Shown here: positions 53,753 through 63,099 of the stretch, one piece after another
How positions within the stretch are numbered: position 1 is the stretch's first letter
Layout: every line of letters begins with the position of its first letter
Source: Haloarcula ordinaria
GTDB lineage: Archaea > Halobacteriota > Halobacteria > Halobacteriales > Haloarculaceae
Direction: 5' to 3'
Assembly (NCBI RefSeq): GCF_029338275.1
Contig: NZ_CP119789.1
Span: forward strand, 930,001-994,000
Length of the DNA: 64,000 bases
Translations under genes and position numbers: made by a program
Notes under the pieces: model-generated
Told to the model about the DNA's origin: nothing
Seen by the model: the letters and a program-made list of their open reading frames with translations, nothing else
Databases searched by the model: none

Positions 53753-55435
53753 TCAGGGGACCTGGATGAAGTAGTTCGCCGAGTACTCGTTGTAGTCGAT
53801 GGTTAGCCCGAACAGGTCCTTGTTCCCCGCGTCGGTGAACGTGAATGTAATCGTCTCCGTGCTGCCTGCAGGAACCACGATCTCCTGGTCGATGTCGTCG
53901 TAGTCGCCGAACAGCTGGATGGTGTCTCTTGCGTCGCCGTTCACCGTTGCCGACTGCGCGATGTCGCCGCTGTTCGCCATGAAAAACAGGAGGCGCATCC
54001 GGTCTATCTCCCGGTCTGTAGCTCCCGTGTTGCGGAAGGTCACCGCCACCGAGTTCTGCTGGCCCTTGACCAGCTCGACGCTCTCCAGTTCGACGTTGTT
54101 GGCGCCCGCCGGGTTGATCTGGGAGACGGAGCCGCCCCCGGTCCCGTCGCCGCCCGTGGCACTCTCGACGGGGATGTCGAACGAGGTCCGCTCCCTGGCG
54201 TCGACCGTGCTATCGCCGTCGAAGTCCTGCTCGGCCGTGACGCTCCCGGTCCCGACGAAGCTGCTGTCGGGCCGGTAGAGGACAGACACGGTCCCACTCT
54301 CGTTGCTCGGTTTCGTGACCGACTCTGCCCAGGTCCCGTCGGTCCCTTGCACCTGGCCGTCCGTCGCCGTGAACGTCACGTCGCCCGCCGCGGGGTTGTT
54401 GTACCGGTCGTTGACCTGGACGCGCACCCGCTTCGTCTCGCCGGTTCGGATGCTCTCGGTCGTCTCTTCGCCCGCCCTCGTCAGGTAGTACGGGCCCAGA
54501 ACGCTCTCGTCGACGTCGCTGCCGACGCCCACGCGGGCCATCCGGAGCGTGTAGCTGCCCGGTTCGAGCGTCACCGTCAACGTGTTGTACGGGTCGCCGC
54601 TGGTGACTGCGATGTCAGAGATCCGGCCGCCGTTGGCGACCATCTCGCCCTCGAGTAGCGACGCCCACTGTTCCTCGCCGAGCGTCGTCGGGAGCGTGAG
54701 CGTGATGCCGTCGGCGTCCGCGTTCGTGATGGTCGTGGTCCGGGCCGGGGCCGACAGCGGGACGGCGTCGACCGCGACGTCGCCCGTGCTCGCGGTCGAC
54801 AGCTGCCCGTCGACCAGCAGTAGCAGCACCTGGTCGCCCTCGATGAAGCTGCCCGTGTCGGCCGGCAGTGCCGTCCCGCTCTCGAAGGTCTTCACGAGCG
54901 TGGTGTGTTCGTACACCATCGACGGAGCGTTCGCGTACTCGTTGTAGCTCGGCCGGTAGCGGACGGCCGTCGTCTCGAACGTCCGGTCACTCCCGTCCCA
55001 GTACGACGACGCGGACGCCGCTTGCGCGTTCGAGACCGTGACCGTTCCCGGCCCCAGCGTCTCGATGGTCCCCGATCCCACCCCGGGGTTCAGGAGGAAG
55101 AACCGCGAGGGGTAGCGCGCCGCCAGCTCGACCTGCGTCGACGTCGGGACGTTCTCGGTCCCCGACTGGAGGATGGCCCGGTCGAAGTCGAGCATGTCCT
55201 GCTGGACGCGCTGGTTGTGCTCGAACTCCACCTGCTGGTTCTGGGCCGGCACGGCGTTGACCTGTATCAGCACGAGCAGCGACATGACCAGGCCGAACAT
55301 CAGAATCGCGCCGATGACCTCCGCTGCCCCACGGCTGTCGGCACCGAACCGCCGGGTAACCCGGTCGGCGAGACGGGACACCGGGTTCGAACCCGGGAGC
55401 GAACTTCGGTCGTCGTGTGGTGAGTCTGGTTGCAT
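53753..55435 (-). CDS. Large pilin-like surface protein with Ig-like domains
   Basis: 560 aa. After a polar N-terminus of about 34 residues comes RGAAEVIGAILMFGLVMSLL (from residue 35), the type IV pilin-like helix of haloarchaeal pilins and archaellins; prepilin peptidase cleavage near there is plausible. The rest is beta-rich, with a Big-1-like stretch (RVQVNDRYNNPAAGDVTFTA, near residue 335), a Gly/Ser segment near 440 and a domain resembling CARDB (GAT DREIDRMRLLFFMANSG). No further membrane helix. It is the last gene of a pilus operon and far longer than normal pilins (100-200 aa). Confidence 0.75.
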   Translation of the reverse strand: MQPDSPHDDRSSLPGSNPVSRLADRVTRRFGADSRGAAEVIGAILMFGLVMSLLVLIQVNAVPAQNQQVEFEHNQRVQQDMLDFDRAILQSGTENVPTSTQVELAARYPSRFFLLNPGVGSGTIETLGPGTVTVSNAQAASASSYWDGSDRTFETTAVRYRPSYNEYANAPSMVYEHTTLVKTFESGTALPADTGSFIEGDQVLLLLVDGQLSTASTGDVAVDAVPLSAPARTTTITNADADGITLTLPTTLGEEQWASLLEGEMVANGGRISDIAVTSGDPYNTLTVTLEPGSYTLRMARVGVGSDVDESVLGPYYLTRAGEETTESIRTGETKRVRVQVNDRYNNPAAGDVTFTATDGQVQGTDGTWAESVTKPSNESGTVSVLYRPDSSFVGTGSVTAEQDFDGDSTVDARERTSFDIPVESATGGDGTGGGSVSQINPAGANNVELESVELVKGQQNSVAVTFRNTGATDREIDRMRLLFFMANSGDIAQSATVNGDARDTIQLFGDYDDIDQEIVVPAGSTETITFTFTDAGNKDLFGLTIDYNEYSANYFIQVP

Positions 55436-55441
55436 GGTCGG

Positions 55442-57583
55442 TCAGATGAACAGGAAGGCCGCAGTCGAGAGCAGGACGAGTCCGATACTGTACTTCAGGC
55501 CGCTGAGCGCCTTGTTGTCGACGAGCTTCCCGGCGAGCAGGCCCGAGCCAAAGCCCTGGATAATCGCCGAGTGGAAGAACAGCGTCTCGTAGGCCGCCAC
55601 CGGAAGGTTCGAGATGCTCACGGGGGACTCGACGTCGGTGCCAGTCGGTTCGGTCGACACCGCCGAGATGGGTTCGAGGTACGCCGTGGTCAACAGCGCC
55701 ACCACGAGCAGGTAGACGAGGAACCCGATGACGACGACGGCGACGTACGAACTGAGTTCGCGACGCCGCTGTTGCTCGATCTTGAAGCGGTTCCGCGTGT
55801 CGTCGGCGGCGATACTGAGGACGCGCGCGAGGTCGCTCGACGAGCGCATCCCCTCCGCGATGAGTTTGATGGCCCGCGAGAGCTGGGGCACGCGCAGGCG
55901 GTCGGCGAACGCCCGGAGCGCCCGCGACGTGTCGTGGTTCCACTCGATGTCGTTGCGGACCTTCTGGAGCTCCGTCTCGATGGGGCCGCTCGACCACTTG
56001 GCGACGAGCCCGAGTGCCTCAGTCGTCGGCACCCCCATCTTGTTCGCGCTCGACAGCGCGTTCATCGTGTCGGGGAACTGGCTCGAGATGCGCTTCTCGC
56101 GGCGGAACTTGCGCTCGGCGAACAGCGTGAGCGGGACCATCGTGACGAGGAGTGGCGCGACGACGAGAACCACCGTCGCGAAGCGGGGGGCGTCAAGGAA
56201 GCCCTGCCAGCTCAGCTCGGCCGTCCCGGTGGTGACGACGCCGCCGACCCAGAGCGCCGCCAGCGGCCCCGTTATCAGGAGCGTGTACAGGGGCGCTCGC
56301 TCGAAGACGGCGAACGGCGTCTCGAGCGATTCGCGGAGATACCGGCGCCGGCGCTGTCGGAGGTAGGCCGTCTGCTGGGTCGCCTCCCACTCGTCCTCCG
56401 ACAGCGTCTTCTCCTCGCCGAAGACGCCATCGACGGCCGCACGCAGTGACTCAGTGGCGCTCAGCAACACGTCGCGACCGACGAGCACCGACAGGCGGCC
56501 GATGCTCTCGCTCGTGACGTGGTGTTCCTCGTCGAGTCTGACCTCGGCCTGCGTGAACGGCGAGGACAGCGTGTCGAGCAACACGAGGAACAGCCCCATC
56601 GCCAGCGGCATCACCGCGTACACGAGGAGCGTGATCTGGCCCACCGTCTGGGCCCCGAGCAGGCTCATGACGATGAGGATGACGATGAGGAAGAGCGGGG
56701 CCGCGACGAACAGCACCACGAATATCTCGCTCAGCAGCGACAGCGTCTCCAGGAACCCGGTCTGTTCGTCGCGCGCGTCCTCGAGGTAGGTGTCGGTCTG
56801 GTTCTCGAGGAACACCGTCACGTCACCGCCGGAGTCGAGGACGCTCAGCAGGTCGTCGAAGAACTGCTCGAAGTTGTCGCTCGGCGTGAGGTTCCGGGCG
56901 TTCTGCAGCCCGGAGTAGAGGTCGTTGCCGAACAGCTCGACGTCGCGGACGACCGTCTGGAACTCGTTTGCGACCTCGCCGTAGGTGTCCTGTGCGGAGC
57001 CGAGGACGCGGATGATCTCGAGCAGGTCCATCCCGCCGTACGACAGCGCGTACATGAACGTGATCGCGTGCGGGAGGGTGACGTTGATGTTCCGGCGCCG
57101 CGTCCCGACGACCGACCTCGGGTAGTAGTACCGGCCGAACCATACGCCAGCCGCCAGGGCGACCGCCGTGCCGATGGCCAATGCCATCCCGCTGAACAGC
57201 GCCCGGTTCTCGCCGAGGTACACCGTGAGGTCGCCCCGATACGCGAGCGGGTTCGACAGCGACGCGATGACGCCCTGTTCGAGGAGAGCGTAGGTCAGCC
57301 CCACGCCAGCGAGCACGCCGATGACGGCCGCGAGAATCGCGTATATCGCGGTCCGTTCGAGGTACGCGTCGTAGTTCTGGCCGAACCGTGCCTGGTTCAG
57401 CCAGCGCTGGAGGTCCGTGTGTTTCTCCGGGCGTAGCCGGTAGTAGCTCCGGACGTACCCGTACTGCTCGCGGAACTCGTCGCTGTCTTCGGGCCGAATC
57501 GGGTCCGGGTCCTGGTGGTGGCTGATGCTGGGTTCGGGCGCGCCGCTGTCCCGGTTCGACCGCCTGTATTCGTCGCCCCCCAT
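55442..57583 (-). CDS. Type IV pilus membrane platform protein (PilC/TadC type)
   Basis: 713 aa, type II secretion system F family. Two F domains, each with cytoplasmic helices (FGNDLYSGLQNARNLTP... and KWSSGPIETELQKV...), are set between groups of transmembrane helices (about 7-9 in total). It would anchor the pilus at the membrane. Six bases separate it from the pilin-like gene and one from the ATPase gene, so the three form a single operon. Confidence 0.88.
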   Translation of the reverse strand: MGGDEYRRSNRDSGAPEPSISHHQDPDPIRPEDSDEFREQYGYVRSYYRLRPEKHTDLQRWLNQARFGQNYDAYLERTAIYAILAAVIGVLAGVGLTYALLEQGVIASLSNPLAYRGDLTVYLGENRALFSGMALAIGTAVALAAGVWFGRYYYPRSVVGTRRRNINVTLPHAITFMYALSYGGMDLLEIIRVLGSAQDTYGEVANEFQTVVRDVELFGNDLYSGLQNARNLTPSDNFEQFFDDLLSVLDSGGDVTVFLENQTDTYLEDARDEQTGFLETLSLLSEIFVVLFVAAPLFLIVILIVMSLLGAQTVGQITLLVYAVMPLAMGLFLVLLDTLSSPFTQAEVRLDEEHHVTSESIGRLSVLVGRDVLLSATESLRAAVDGVFGEEKTLSEDEWEATQQTAYLRQRRRRYLRESLETPFAVFERAPLYTLLITGPLAALWVGGVVTTGTAELSWQGFLDAPRFATVVLVVAPLLVTMVPLTLFAERKFRREKRISSQFPDTMNALSSANKMGVPTTEALGLVAKWSSGPIETELQKVRNDIEWNHDTSRALRAFADRLRVPQLSRAIKLIAEGMRSSSDLARVLSIAADDTRNRFKIEQQRRRELSSYVAVVVIGFLVYLLVVALLTTAYLEPISAVSTEPTGTDVESPVSISNLPVAAYETLFFHSAIIQGFGSGLLAGKLVDNKALSGLKYSIGLVLLSTAAFLFI

Positions 57584-57584
57584 C

Positions 57585-59468
57585 TCAGTCCTCCTCGATG
57601 AGCGTCCGCAGGTCGACGCCCTGGGACTTCAGGTCCTCGACGTCCGGCCCGTAGTCCCGGAGGTACGACGCCGTGATGCGTCCCGCCGCCAAGTCGTCCA
57701 TCGTCCGATCGCGGTCCTTATCGAACAGCTGAATCGCCGCCGTCACCTCGACGTAGCCGTTGATGCCCTCGTCGGCGAGATACTGCAGGAGCTGCGCCCG
57801 GTCGTCGAGTTGCGCCTGGAGCTCGTCCTCGTCCCAGCCACGCTCCGCGGCGATCTCACGCATCAGCTCGGACTTCCCGACCTGCTCGTGGGTGTCCGTG
57901 GTCGCGTCCCGCTCGAAGATGCGCTTCGAACGGACCTCGTCCATGTCGTACTCCTGCGGGAGGATTTCGGCGGTCTCCGCGTTCCGGCGGACGCGTTTCT
58001 CGCCGATGTAGGTCTGTCGCTGGATGGAGACGATATCCAGGTCCTGGAGCATCTGGACGGGCACGTTGAGCGGCGCGTTCTGCAACCGCGAGATGACCGT
58101 ATCGACCGAGTCGGCGTGGAACGTCGTGTAGGCCGTGTGGCCGGTCGACATCGCCTGGAAGAAGGTCAGTGCGACCCGCTCTTCGGTTCGAATCTCGCCC
58201 ACGAGGAGGTACTCCGGGCGCTGGCGGAGCGCGGCGTTCAGCAGGTTGTACATGCTGACCTCGCCCCGTCCCTCCGAGGTCAGCGGCGTCCGGGTGACGC
58301 TCTGGATCCAGTTCTCGTGTGGCAGGTCGATCTCCCGGGTGTCCTCGATGGAGACGATCTTGCTGCGCGGCGGGATGAAAAACGAGATGGCGTTCATGCT
58401 CGAGGTCTTGCCCGACCCCGTCCCGCCGGCGAAGATGAGCGACTTGTTGTTCTGGATGGCGACCCAGTAGTACGCCATCTGCTCGGCGGAGAACGTGTTC
58501 CAGCGGACGAGGTCGACGGGCGTGAACGGGATGTCCGCGAACTTCCGGATGGTGAAGTTCGACCCGCGGGTGCTGATGTCGCCCCCGAGGGTCATCTGGA
58601 CGCGCGACCCGTTCGGGAGCGAGGCGTCGACCAGCGGGTTCGAGACGGTGAGCTGTTTCCCGGCCCGCTGGGCCGTCCGGAAGATGAAGGTGTCCAGCGA
58701 CTCGCGGTCGAACGCGATGTTCGTCTTCAGGTCGCGGTACTCGCGGTGGTAGACGAACACGGGGACGTTCGTCCCGTCACAGGAGACGTCCTCGACGGCC
58801 GGGTCGCGCATGATGGGGTCGATGGCCCCGTAGTCGATGAAGTCCCGAACCAGGTAGTACAGCAACTTGTACAGCGTCCCGTTCTCGACCGTGGCCGCGT
58901 TCTCCAGGATCATCTCCGTCGCCTCGCTGACGAACAGCTCGCGGCGCTCGGTCTCGTCGTCGAACTCCTTGTACATGAGCTGGTTGCGCAGCAGCTCGAC
59001 GAGGTCCTGTCGGACGTACCGCTCGAAGTTGTTCATCAGCACCTCCTCGACGAGGTATCTGTGTTCCCGGTCGTGTTTGTCGTAGACGACGGCGATGAAC
59101 GCGTACGGCTTGTTCACCCAGCGGTACTCCACCAGCTCGTAGTGGTCGAGAAACGAGAAGTCGAAGAACCGCGTCGCGATGAACTCGTCCGTCGGCGGCT
59201 CGGTGAACAGTTTGTCGGTGGCCGTCGCGAAGTACTCGCTTACGTCCGCGAGGATGTTCGTGACCGTCGGGTCCTCCCACAGCGCCAACTCCGCTTGTTC
59301 TTCCTCGAGGTCGACGAGGTCGATGTCGAGCACCTCGGTGAGCGCCCTGTCGTCCTCCGACCGCTCTTCGCGTCGGTCCGAGACGCCGTCCGTCTCGTCA
59401 GCCGTGCTCTCGAGCAGCCTCGCTGCCCGTTTCGAATCCCCTGTCACTCCCGTGTTCGTATCATCCAT
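57585..59468 (-). CDS. Type IV pilus assembly ATPase (PilB type)
   Basis: 627 aa. Walker A FAGGTGSGKTSSMN (about 344-357), the acidic Asp box IVSIEDTREIDLP, Walker B-like YLLVGEIRTEE and the His box TGHTAYTTFHAD are all present, marking a secretion/pilus ATPase. It powers assembly of the pilin-like protein. Start chosen at the ATG 59468 (MDDTNTGVTG). The frame remains open to a GTG at 59645, which lies only about 45 nt from a TATA box (TATTAAATA, reverse strand, 59687-59695), so an extra 59 N-terminal residues are possible. Confidence 0.9.
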   Translation of the reverse strand: MDDTNTGVTGDSKRAARLLESTADETDGVSDRREERSEDDRALTEVLDIDLVDLEEEQAELALWEDPTVTNILADVSEYFATATDKLFTEPPTDEFIATRFFDFSFLDHYELVEYRWVNKPYAFIAVVYDKHDREHRYLVEEVLMNNFERYVRQDLVELLRNQLMYKEFDDETERRELFVSEATEMILENAATVENGTLYKLLYYLVRDFIDYGAIDPIMRDPAVEDVSCDGTNVPVFVYHREYRDLKTNIAFDRESLDTFIFRTAQRAGKQLTVSNPLVDASLPNGSRVQMTLGGDISTRGSNFTIRKFADIPFTPVDLVRWNTFSAEQMAYYWVAIQNNKSLIFAGGTGSGKTSSMNAISFFIPPRSKIVSIEDTREIDLPHENWIQSVTRTPLTSEGRGEVSMYNLLNAALRQRPEYLLVGEIRTEERVALTFFQAMSTGHTAYTTFHADSVDTVISRLQNAPLNVPVQMLQDLDIVSIQRQTYIGEKRVRRNAETAEILPQEYDMDEVRSKRIFERDATTDTHEQVGKSELMREIAAERGWDEDELQAQLDDRAQLLQYLADEGINGYVEVTAAIQLFDKDRDRTMDDLAAGRITASYLRDYGPDVEDLKSQGVDLRTLIEED

Positions 59469-59849
59469 TTGTGTCTCCTGCAGTTCCCGGTAGGCCGCTG
59501 ATACCGTGCTGCGGTTCTCCGGAATCCGGTCGTCTCGACGGGGAAGAAGCGCCGTTACGCTATCGGTCAAGACCACGTCGGCGTTGGCGACGCGGTCCCC
59601 CACTTCTGATGCCCGCCCCTGGTAGTCGCAAACTGCAGCACCCACAGATGGTATCGATTGTTACCAGTTTACAGCTAGTTACACTGTATTTAATATAGGA
59701 ACGTTACCAACCTATATAAATAAATCTGTAATTTATATACCATCTACTAATAATACAAGAACGTTCATTCGCCACGTTTTGTCGGCGTTCGTTCCCTGTG
59801 AACAGATATCCCGCCGCGCCCTCGCGTCTGGTGTACCCGGGCGGGCCTG
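59469..59849. other. Promoter region of the pilus operon
   Basis: AT-rich island (about 59650-59770) with several TATA-like boxes in both directions and the repeated motif GAACGTTA/GAACGTTC (59699 and 59761). It is followed to the right by GC-rich sequence up to the coaD stop. Leader or N-terminal extension of the pilus ATPase occupies 59469-59645. No separate gene seen. Confidence 0.5.
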
Positions 59850-60377
59850 TCAGTGGGCGTCGTCGATGAGTCGACCGTGGACGTCGATCTCACCGTCCCG
59901 AATCCGGGTGCTGCTGATTCGCCTGCCGTCCTCGGCGGTGACGAACGGCGGCGTGTGGACCTCCAGCGGTCGGAGGCCGTTCTCGCGACGACGCTCGTTG
60001 AGCTGGTAAGCGCGGTGCTGGGCTTTCGCCTCGGGCGAGACGACCAGCGCGTCCACGTCGTCCCGTGTCGCGGCGGGGCCCAGTGTGTCCTCGAGCCGGT
60101 GGACCTCGTAGGACGCCGTGTACGCCCCTGCGAGTCGGGCGAGCTCGTCGTCGAGCGCGTCCCGCCGGTCCGCGTACGGCCCCAGCATCTCTACGTGTTC
60201 GGGGTCACTTCGTGTCTCTGCAGCCAGTTCGGTGCTCGTGAGCGCGACGACGACGTGGCCGTCCCCCGGCCCGTCGTGACTCGCCGTCTGGAACGCTTTG
60301 TGCAACAGGGCACGGTGCCCGTTGTGGATGGGTGTGAACGTACCGCCGAGAATCGCCGTTCGGTCGGGGTCAGCCAT
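59850..60377 (-). CDS. coaD: Phosphopantetheine adenylyltransferase (archaeal CoaD)
   Basis: 175 aa nucleotidyltransferase of CoA synthesis. The GGTFTPIHNGH motif (T/HxGH class) and ISSTRIR C-terminal motif are both clear. Archaeal members are distant from bacterial CoaD. It lies 45 nt after the AMP phosphorylase gene and may be co-transcribed with it. Confidence 0.92.
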   Translation of the reverse strand: MADPDRTAILGGTFTPIHNGHRALLHKAFQTASHDGPGDGHVVVALTSTELAAETRSDPEHVEMLGPYADRRDALDDELARLAGAYTASYEVHRLEDTLGPAATRDDVDALVVSPEAKAQHRAYQLNERRRENGLRPLEVHTPPFVTAEDGRRISSTRIRDGEIDVHGRLIDDAH

Positions 60378-60422
60378 ACCCGACGTTGCCGCGGGAGTGC
60401 CGTATATCCCGGGCCCGGTGAC

Positions 60423-61901
60423 CTACCATCGCTCGACCAGGACGTCGCCGGACCTGAGGACGCGAATCGGCGCCGTCTCTTCGAGCAAGGACCGGGCCTG
60501 GTCGAGTTTCTCGGCCTTCTCCGCGTACAGCGTCAGGAGGTCGTCGCCGACGCCCACCTCGTCACCCGTCCGACAGTGGAGCAGGATGCCGGCCCGATGG
60601 TCTTTGGGTGCGCCCGCCCGCCGCGCCAGTTCGTTCACGAGCGCGTTGTCGACGTGGGTGACGACGCCGTCCCGGTCGGCCGTGACCGTCGTGTCGACGG
60701 GACCGGGGTCGAGGTCCGCGACGGTGACGTCCGGGTCGCCGCCCTGGGCTGCGACGATCTCGCGGAACTTCGCCTCTGCTCGCCCGCTGTCGAGAATGTC
60801 CGACGCCGCCTCGGTGACGCCCGCACCGTCGAGGAGTATCTGCGAGAGCCGTTCGCTCTTCTGGCGGAGGGACGCCGGCCCGCCGCCCTGCAAGACGGCG
60901 AGCACGTCCCGGGCCTCGAGGACCGGCCCGATGCCCTGCCCGATTGGCTGTTCCCCGCGCGTTATCGCACAGTCGACCGCCATCCCGAGGCGCTCGCCGA
61001 CGTGGCGACAGTCCTCTGCCATCTCGCGGGCTTCGGACAGGCTCTCTACTTTCGCGCCCTCACCGTAGGGGATGTCGATGACGACGTTGGTCGCGCCGGC
61101 GCTCTTCTTCTTCGAGAGCACCGAGGCGATGACCTGCCCCGGCGGGTCCAGCGACAGCGGCGTCTCCGCGCGGATGATCTTGTCGTCGACCGGCGAGAGG
61201 TTCACCGCCCCGCCCCAGACCATACAACCGTTCGTCTCGGCGACGATCTCCTCGATCTCCGCGAGCGAGAAGTCGACGTCACAGAACACCTCAACGGTGT
61301 CGGCGGTGCCCGCCGCGGAGGTCACGGCCCGCGACGACGTCTTCGGGATTGTGAGCCCCGCTGCGGCGAGAATCGGGACGATGATGGGCGTGACCCGGTT
61401 CCCGGCCACGCCGCCGATGGAATGCTTGTCGACGACAGGCGTGCTGTCCCACCGCATAGTCTCGCCGACTGCCACCATACACTCGGTGAGTGCGATCATC
61501 TCCTGTCTGGACATGCCGTTGGTGTAGACGCCCGCGACGAAGGCGCTCAACTCCACGTCGTTCAGCCGGTCGCGGTTGATGTCGCGGACGATGGCACGCA
61601 GCTCCGAGAGTTCGAGCTCGATGCCGTCGAGCTTCTTCTTCAGATAGGCCACCGAGTCGGGCCTCGTCGCCAGCGTCACGTCCACGGTCCCGGTGATGTG
61701 TCCCAGCGGCCGCGTGACGCCGAGTTCCCCAGCCCCGACCAGCTCGTCGGTGACCTCCACGATGCCCGTCGTGACCCGGTCGTCGTGGGTGATATGGACC
61801 CGGTCGAGCGGATGGGCCCCGAGGTCGCTCGCGTCGGCCGAGTTCAGCAGGACAGTCGGCGTCCGCGTGCCGATGTCGATATCGAGTCCGGTGAGTTCCA
61901 T
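60423..61901 (-). CDS. deoA: AMP phosphorylase
   Basis: 492 aa, thymidine-phosphorylase superfamily with an extra N-terminal domain of about 90 residues, as in archaeal AMP phosphorylases. KHSIGGVAGNRVTPIIVPI and SSRAVTSAAGTADTVEV are the phosphate and pyrimidine/purine site motifs. It converts AMP and phosphate to adenine and ribose 1,5-bisphosphate, entering the archaeal nucleotide salvage route (in haloarchaea a non-carboxylating pentose-bisphosphate pathway has been described; in others RuBisCO is used). Neither partner is in the window. Confidence 0.93.
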   Translation of the reverse strand: MELTGLDIDIGTRTPTVLLNSADASDLGAHPLDRVHITHDDRVTTGIVEVTDELVGAGELGVTRPLGHITGTVDVTLATRPDSVAYLKKKLDGIELELSELRAIVRDINRDRLNDVELSAFVAGVYTNGMSRQEMIALTECMVAVGETMRWDSTPVVDKHSIGGVAGNRVTPIIVPILAAAGLTIPKTSSRAVTSAAGTADTVEVFCDVDFSLAEIEEIVAETNGCMVWGGAVNLSPVDDKIIRAETPLSLDPPGQVIASVLSKKKSAGATNVVIDIPYGEGAKVESLSEAREMAEDCRHVGERLGMAVDCAITRGEQPIGQGIGPVLEARDVLAVLQGGGPASLRQKSERLSQILLDGAGVTEAASDILDSGRAEAKFREIVAAQGGDPDVTVADLDPGPVDTTVTADRDGVVTHVDNALVNELARRAGAPKDHRAGILLHCRTGDEVGVGDDLLTLYAEKAEKLDQARSLLEETAPIRVLRSGDVLVERW

Positions 61902-62041
61902 GTGCCCACTTCACACCCCCGCGGTAATAGCGCGACCCCCACCGGTACCCTCTTCTCACTTGCCTGCGGTACCGATTGCATGTCCAGTGTTACGGCCGCC
62001 CCCCGCCGACCCGGTACGTGTCGACAGGTTCGGTGCCCATC

Positions 62042-62728
62042 GTGACACCGCCGCTCGGCGAGTGGGCGTTCGACCGCCGCGGGCCCGAACACAGCAAGCG
62101 GGTGTACGACTGGTGGGGGAGACACGACTGGGCCTACCGGGCCTTCGTCAACGGCTACCTGCTCGGACGCGAGGGAGCCTTCCGGACACGGACGGTCGAG
62201 TCGCTCGGTCTCGACCCCGGCGACTGGGTCCTCGACGTCGGCTGTGGCCCCGGGCCGAACTTCGACGTGCTCGCGGACGCCGTCGGTCCGACGGGGGCTC
62301 TCGTCGGTGTCGACGCGAGCGAGGGGATGGTCGAGCGAGCGACAGCACGGGGTACGACGCTCGACTGTTCGGCCACCGTACTCCAGGCCGACGCCGCCCG
62401 ACTGCCGCTGCGAGACGCGTCTGTCGACGCGGCGTGTGCGACGCTCTCGCTCAGTGCCATGCCCGATATCCCGGCCGTCGTCGACCAGCTCGCTCGCGTC
62501 CTCCGACCGGGCGGTCGGCTCGCGGTACTCGACGCCCGTCCCTTCGAGGCTGCGTACGCCCGGTGGTTGAACCCGTTCATCGAGCGTGCCGCTGCCTACC
62601 TCACCAACTGGTATCCCGACGCCGACATCGTCGGCGCGGTCGACGAACGGTTCGCCGACACGACGCTCCGGACCTTCCAGGGCGGTTCCATCTACGTACT
62701 CACCGGACGGAACGGGACGGAGCGCTAG
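62042..62728 (+). CDS. SAM-dependent methyltransferase (class I, UbiE/BchM-like)
   Basis: 228 aa. VLDVGCGPGPNFDVLADAV is motif I, LVGVDASEGMVERA motif post-I, LQADAARLPLRDASVD motif II and VLRPGGRLAVLDA motif III. The target is unknown (quinone, lipid or small molecule). The frame is open from 61976; three GTG codons (62018, 62033, 62042) are possible starts and 62042 gives the usual N-terminus (TPPLGEWAFDRRGPEHSK). Its stop overlaps the haemoglobin stop in CTAG. Confidence 0.88.
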   Translation: MTPPLGEWAFDRRGPEHSKRVYDWWGRHDWAYRAFVNGYLLGREGAFRTRTVESLGLDPGDWVLDVGCGPGPNFDVLADAVGPTGALVGVDASEGMVERATARGTTLDCSATVLQADAARLPLRDASVDAACATLSLSAMPDIPAVVDQLARVLRPGGRLAVLDARPFEAAYARWLNPFIERAAAYLTNWYPDADIVGAVDERFADTTLRTFQGGSIYVLTGRNGTER

Positions 62729-63099
62729 TCTTCGTCCGGCCGAGCCAGCAGTTCCTCTTCGTAGGCCGCGACGGCGCCGACGACCGACGCCGCGTCGTCC
62801 GCTGGCACATCGAACTCGTCGAGGCTCGCCTCGAGTAACTCGACGGCACGCTCGATGTGCGCCGGTGTGAACGGGACGTGGAGGTGGGCCTCCCGGACCG
62901 GCGCCGCGTCGTACGTCTCCGGTCCTCCTGCGGCCTCACAGAGAAAGTCGGTCTGTGTCCGCCGCAGCATCTCCATGTCCGCGTTCTCGAAGAACGGACC
63001 CAGCTCCTCGTCTTCCACAAGTCTGTCGTAGAAGTCGTCGACGACCGCTCGGATGCCCGCTTGTTCCCCCAAACGTTCGTACAACGTTTGCTCCGCCAT
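62725..63099 (-). CDS. glbN: Truncated haemoglobin (group I)
   Basis: 124 aa. LYERLGEQAGIRAVVDDFYDRL and the proximal-histidine region EAHLHVPFTPAHIERAVELL are typical of truncated haemoglobins of the GlbN type; there is no distal extension. It binds O2, NO or CO; roles in nitric oxide removal or oxygen sensing are known from bacteria. Ends in the same CTAG as the methyltransferase gene. Starts at the ATG 63099. Confidence 0.92.
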   Translation of the reverse strand: MAEQTLYERLGEQAGIRAVVDDFYDRLVEDEELGPFFENADMEMLRRTQTDFLCEAAGGPETYDAAPVREAHLHVPFTPAHIERAVELLEASLDEFDVPADDAASVVGAVAAYEEELLARPDED

